From contig JAEYTM010000186.1 of the NCBI GenBank assembly GCA_023434015.1, forward strand, positions 1 through 5,233: a stretch of 5,233 nt of DNA, given 5' to 3'. Of this stretch, positions 1 to 5,233 are shown piece after piece (the stretch's first letter is position 1; each line of letters begins with the position of its first letter). The position numbers were made by a program, and so were the translations under genes. The notes beneath the pieces are model-generated. The model saw nothing but the letters and a program-made list of their open reading frames with translations. It did no database searches and was not told where the DNA came from. Origin of the DNA: Pseudomonadota bacterium. Lineage in GTDB: Bacteria; Pseudomonadota; Alphaproteobacteria; Caulobacterales; Caulobacteraceae.

Positions 1-26
1 CCTCCCCCTCCCCCCCCCCCCCCCCC
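1..26. repeat. Poly-C low-complexity tract at window edge
   Basis: Bases 1-26 are all C except T at 3 and 9, ending in an unbroken run of 17 C (10-26). Ordinary sequence begins at about 27. Read in the kinase frame the tract would encode only Pro and Leu, which does not fit the helical or sensor region expected there. A run like this at the very end of a sequence often comes from poly-G/poly-C read errors at a contig end. A true homopolymer cannot be excluded from the sequence alone. Confidence 0.75.
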
Positions 27-829
27 GGCCGGGCGCCACTCTCGAGGACAACGGCCTGGAACTGGTTACGCCAGCGATCGACGGCATTCCCAGCTTCAAG
101 CTCACACACGCGGCGGGCGGGCGGCGCCTGTTCACCCGCGCCGATCTTCGGCGCGCCGACGAGCTTTCGGAGATGCTGCGTTTCGTCCTGCAGAGTCGTG
201 GCGCCTATGAGCGCGGCGTGGCGGTCGAGCGGGCGCGGATCGCCGGGGATCTGCACGACAATCTGGGCGCTTCGCTTCTGAGCGCCCTGCACAGCCCGGA
301 CGCCGACCGCAAGGATCGGTTGATCCGCGACACACTCGCTGACCTCCGCTCCATCATCACCGAGCCGATGGCCGCTGAAACCGATTACACGGTCGCCCTG
401 TCCGACGCCCGTAGGGAGATGGCCGAACGCCTTGAAGCGACGGGCGTGGATCTCAAGTGGGAAAGCTCGCTCGGTCAGAACGCCGGGATTGCTTCCGCGG
501 TGTTCGATGACCTCCGCGCCATGCTGCGCGAGATCACCAACAACATCATCAAGCACGCCGGAGCGCACCAGGTCACGGTGTCGCTCAAGCGCGCGGGCGG
601 TGAGCTTCACCTGGAGGTTTCCGACGACGGCGTCGGCTTCGATCCGACGCCAGTGTCGCCCGGGTTCGGCCTGAGCAGCCTGGCCGCACGCGCACGGCGA
701 CATGGAGGAACGTTGAAGGTGGCCCGCGCCGAGAGCGGTCGCGGCGCTCAGATCCGCATCACCCTGCGCCCGGGAGATGCACCCTTGCCGTGGCCGCGGG
801 ATGTCCAGTCATCTGCGACGCAGCGCTAG
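2..829 (+). CDS. Sensor histidine kinase, NarX/DesK type (HisKA_3 + HATPase_c), 5'-partial
   Basis: This is the C-terminal part of a two-component sensor kinase that autophosphorylates on His and passes the phosphate to a response regulator, usually of the NarL/LuxR class for this kinase type. The frame is open to the left edge and the gene starts outside the window; the first ATG at 173 is internal. Reliable coding begins at about 27, after the poly-C tract. Counting from codon 173: a coiled linker leads into the HisKA_3 H-box (ERARIAGDLHDNLGA, residues 19-33, phospho-accepting His28 at bases 254-256). The HATPase N-box follows (EITNNIIKHAGA, 120-131), then the G1 box (DDGVGF, 151-156) and the G2 box (GFGL, 164-167), so the ATP-binding lid is complete. 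The stop is TAG at 827-829. Residues before codon 173 form a small region of unclear type, possibly the end of a GAF/PAS-like sensor. No response regulator follows in the window, so its partner is unknown. No membrane segment is visible in this part. Confidence 0.88.
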   Translation, partial: LPLPPPPPRPGATLEDNGLELVTPAIDGIPSFKLTHAAGGRRLFTRADLRRADELSEMLRFVLQSRGAYERGVAVERARIAGDLHDNLGASLLSALHSPDADRKDRLIRDTLADLRSIITEPMAAETDYTVALSDARREMAERLEATGVDLKWESSLGQNAGIASAVFDDLRAMLREITNNIIKHAGAHQVTVSLKRAGGELHLEVSDDGVGFDPTPVSPGFGLSSLAARARRHGGTLKVARAESGRGAQIRITLRPGDAPLPWPRDVQSSATQR

Positions 830-947
830 AGCTACTTCAGAATACGACGCGGCCATCGGACGCCAGAAGGTCCGCAATGGGGCCTCAATCCGGCGTCTCC
901 GATGGTGTCCAGCGACAATCTCAATGCGCCCTGGCGAACACCCGCGC

Positions 948-976
948 TTGACGAGGAGAACAAAAGGGGAATAGGA
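948..976 (+). promoter_or_regulatory. Putative sigma-70-type promoter for sidA-dnaE1
   Basis: TTGACG at 948-953 is an excellent -35 hexamer and matches the TTGACG core known for the Caulobacter housekeeping sigma factor. About 16-17 bases downstream, AATAGG/ATAGGA (970-976) is a weak -10 candidate with only a partial match. It is the only promoter-like pair I see between the kinase stop and sidA. A start site would fall around 982-985, inside the LexA box, which suits direct repression. The -35 is clear, the -10 is not. Confidence 0.5.
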
Positions 977-989
977 ACGAACCCGGAAC
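975..989. promoter_or_regulatory. LexA operator (SOS box), GAAC-N7-GAAC
   Basis: GAAC at 975-978 and GAAC at 986-989 are separated by exactly seven bases. The reverse complement is GTTC-N7-GTTC, the direct-repeat operator recognised by alphaproteobacterial LexA. The box lies just at or after the candidate -10 and 46 bases before the sidA start codon, where bound LexA would block transcription. A third GAAC (979-982) lies between the two half-sites. An exact 8-base match at fixed spacing is unlikely by chance in an intergenic stretch of about 200 bases. Its position before a SidA-like gene makes the call stronger. Confidence 0.85.
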
Positions 990-1019
990 AACTCTGCGGT
1001 TTTCCACAACACCGCACAC

Positions 1020-1026
1020 AAGAGGG
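1020..1026 (+). promoter_or_regulatory. Ribosome binding site that decides the sidA start
   Basis: AAGAGGG at 1020-1026 is a purine-rich Shine-Dalgarno sequence. It sits 9 bases before the ATG at 1036, a normal distance. It directly abuts the in-frame ATG at 1027 and is only 2 bases from the GTG at 1029 in the dnaE frame, so neither of those can use it well. It therefore supports the 29-codon start for the small gene and argues against a dnaE start at 1029. Confidence 0.7.
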
Positions 1027-1035
1027 ATGTGTCGC

Positions 1036-1125
1036 ATGGTTCGTCTGGCGCGAGAATCGCTGGCCTTTGTCTCCATAGCCAGCTTTGTCTGGATGGTCTG
1101 CCAGGTGGCCGTTCTGGTGGGCTGA
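1036..1125 (+). CDS. sidA: SidA-like SOS-induced cell division inhibitor, 29-residue membrane peptide
   Basis: This short frame encodes a 29-residue peptide that begins MVRLARESLAF and ends in VAVLVG, stop TGA at 1123-1125. Arg3 and Arg6 form a positive N-terminus, followed by about 21 mostly hydrophobic residues (9-29, including Phe11, Phe17, Trp19, Cys22). This is a single transmembrane helix with the N-terminus predicted in the cytoplasm. In Caulobacter crescentus, SidA is a 29-residue inner-membrane protein made under LexA control after DNA damage. It binds the divisome proteins FtsW and FtsN to stop constriction. Here the length, topology and an exact LexA box 46 bases upstream all fit, and I believe the C. 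crescentus gene also lies next to dnaE. The ATG at 1036 is chosen for its RBS; ATG 1027 would give 32 residues. The stop is 5 bases before dnaE1, so the two are likely co-transcribed and translationally coupled. Identity rests on length, topology and context, not on an alignment. Confidence 0.83.
   Translation: MVRLARESLAFVSIASFVWMVCQVAVLVG
1116..1121 (+). promoter_or_regulatory. Ribosome binding site of dnaE1 inside the sidA 3' end
   Basis: GGTGGG at 1116-1121 is a moderate Shine-Dalgarno sequence 9 bases before the ATG at 1131. It overlaps the last sense codons of sidA (Leu27-Gly29). Ribosomes finishing sidA at TGA 1123-1125 would end on top of it, which predicts translational coupling of the polymerase to the division inhibitor. 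Confidence 0.5.
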
Positions 1126-1130
1126 CGGCG

Positions 1131-4589
<3,459 letters not shown>

Positions 4590-4598
4590 CGGAAATGA

Positions 4599-4627
4599 AA
4601 AGGGCGGCGGAGAAGCCGCCGCCCTTT
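4599..4627. terminator. Bidirectional intrinsic terminator between converging genes
   Basis: AAAGGGCGGCGG (4599-4610) pairs perfectly with CCGCCGCCCTTT (4616-4627) around a 5-base loop, AGAAG. The very stable GC-rich 12-bp stem lies 9 bases after the dnaE stop and 20 bases after the stop of the minus-strand gene. On the plus strand only a short T3 follows the stem. On the minus strand the stem runs into TTTTCATTT, a better U-tract. It can therefore end transcription from both sides, more canonically for the minus-strand gene. Confidence 0.85.
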
Positions 4628-4647
4628 CCGACTCTGTTCACAGCGCG

Positions 4648-5232
4648 TCAGATCGGGTCCACCCGCCACTCGCCGCGACTGTCGCGGCAGGCGTTATATC
4701 GTTGAGTTTCCGTAGGATATCCGCGCATGCTGATGGTCTGTTGGATCACCTTGCAACCATAGCCCGGGTTGTTGGCGTAGGTCGCTCTGGCCGACGGCCG
4801 CACCGTGGAGGCGGCGACGTAGCCGCGTACCCGGCTATTGTCCGCGACCACCAGCCAGCCGCCGTTGGCCATGCCGGCCACCTCGACCTCCTGGCCAGGA
4901 CTCAACCTATCGACGATGGCCGAGGACGTCGTCGGCGCCGCGCGCACATTCACCCGACCGGATGTGACATAGGCCGGCGCGGCCGGGCGGAGGTCGTAGA
5001 CCCGCTGCACCCCGCGGTCATAGCGCAGGTCGCTGGCGGAGACCGGCGCGCCATAGGCGCCGGCATAGGGTGCCTGACGGCCGGAATAGGCGTCGGAGAC
5101 GACTTCGACACGGCCCTGGGTTCCGGTTCGGCTGTCCGTCCAGGTCTGCGGCCGGCCGGTGTCGAGCGCCGCTTGCACGGCGCTTTCGGCCCGGCCGCGG
5201 CCATCGGTGTTCATCCGGCAGCCGACGGAGTT
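4648..5232 (-). CDS. SH3b-containing, 17-kDa-surface-antigen-like exported protein, 5'-partial
   Basis: The specific function is unknown; it is probably a periplasmic or outer-membrane-associated protein. The frame stays open through the right edge (residues NSVGCR precede the ATG at 5214), so that ATG is probably internal and the start and any signal peptide are outside the window. Numbered from codon 5214, residues 9-38 (AESAVQAALDTG, TWTDSRTGTQGRVEVV) resemble the first part of the Rickettsia 17-kDa surface antigen/RT0821-type fold. Residues 41-80 are a Tyr/Ala/Arg-rich linker. Residues 82-140 (VTSGRVNVRAAPTTSS to GYVAASTVRP) form a bacterial SH3 domain, a fold that often binds cell-wall peptides. 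Residues 151-186 (GYGCKVIQQTISM, YNACRDSRGEWRV) resemble the last strands of the surface-antigen fold, with Cys154 and Cys176 able to form a disulfide. The GC just before the ATG may belong to a glycine-zipper segment or, less likely, a lipobox. It converges on dnaE and shares its terminator. Domain calls come from motif reading. Confidence 0.8.
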   Translation of the reverse strand, partial: NSVGCRMNTDGRGRAESAVQAALDTGRPQTWTDSRTGTQGRVEVVSDAYSGRQAPYAGAYGAPVSASDLRYDRGVQRVYDLRPAAPAYVTSGRVNVRAAPTTSSAIVDRLSPGQEVEVAGMANGGWLVVADNSRVRGYVAASTVRPSARATYANNPGYGCKVIQQTISMRGYPTETQRYNACRDSRGEWRVDPI

Positions 5233-5233
5233 G

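Noticed and set aside
830..947. Search for a terminator, tRNA or second promoter after the kinase gene
   Set aside because: I found no convincing inverted repeat with a T-run, no tRNA-like sequence and no clear -35/-10 pair.
777..974. 65-codon plus-strand frame across the kinase end and the intergenic region
   Set aside because: Arg-rich composition typical of out-of-frame GC-rich DNA, no recognisable domain, no clear RBS, and it runs into the promoter and LexA region.
809..1021. Short minus-strand frames over 809-1021
   Set aside because: They lie antisense to the regulatory region, have no recognisable domain, and would read through the promoter and operator.
1029..1130. N-terminal extension of dnaE from GTG 1029
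   Set aside because: It overlaps the sidA-like frame, is badly spaced from the RBS, and adds 34 residues without similarity to the PHP domain start.
5212..5214. ATG 5214 as the true start of the minus-strand gene
   Set aside because: The frame stays open to the window edge, and the residues before it (NSVGCR) fit a continuing protein. A secreted protein of this type needs a signal peptide, which is absent after this ATG.

Overview
The window is GC-rich, densely coding bacterial DNA. Its gene content points to an alphaproteobacterium of the Caulobacter/Phenylobacterium group (Caulobacterales). The evidence is a replicative DNA polymerase alpha subunit of alphaproteobacterial type, an alphaproteobacterial LexA operator (GAAC-N7-GAAC), and a 29-codon membrane peptide that matches SidA, the SOS-induced division inhibitor known from Caulobacter crescentus. 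The genus cannot be fixed by reading alone.

Layout. 1-26 is a nearly pure C tract at the window edge, possibly a sequencing or assembly artefact. 2-829 (+) is the 3' part of a NarX/DesK-type sensor histidine kinase (HisKA_3 plus HATPase). 830-947 is intergenic, and I see no gene or convincing hairpin there. 948-989 looks like a promoter with a LexA box lying over its -10/start region. 1036-1125 (+) is a very short gene for a single-pass membrane peptide, called here as sidA. 1131-4589 (+) is dnaE1, the Pol III alpha subunit, starting 5 bases after the sidA stop. 4599-4627 is a perfect 12-bp stem-loop that can serve as a terminator for both converging genes. 4648-5232 (-) is the C-terminal part of an exported or surface protein with an SH3b domain set inside a 17-kDa-surface-antigen-like fold. 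Its start lies beyond the right edge.

How the parts work together. The central unit is a compact DNA-damage cassette. A LexA-repressed promoter would drive a division inhibitor that targets the late divisome (FtsW/FtsN in Caulobacter), followed by the replicative polymerase, whose ribosome binding site lies in the last codons of the inhibitor gene. Automatic gene calling would probably extend dnaE1 to a GTG at 1029 and hide sidA. The histidine kinase upstream and the surface protein downstream seem functionally unrelated to this cassette.
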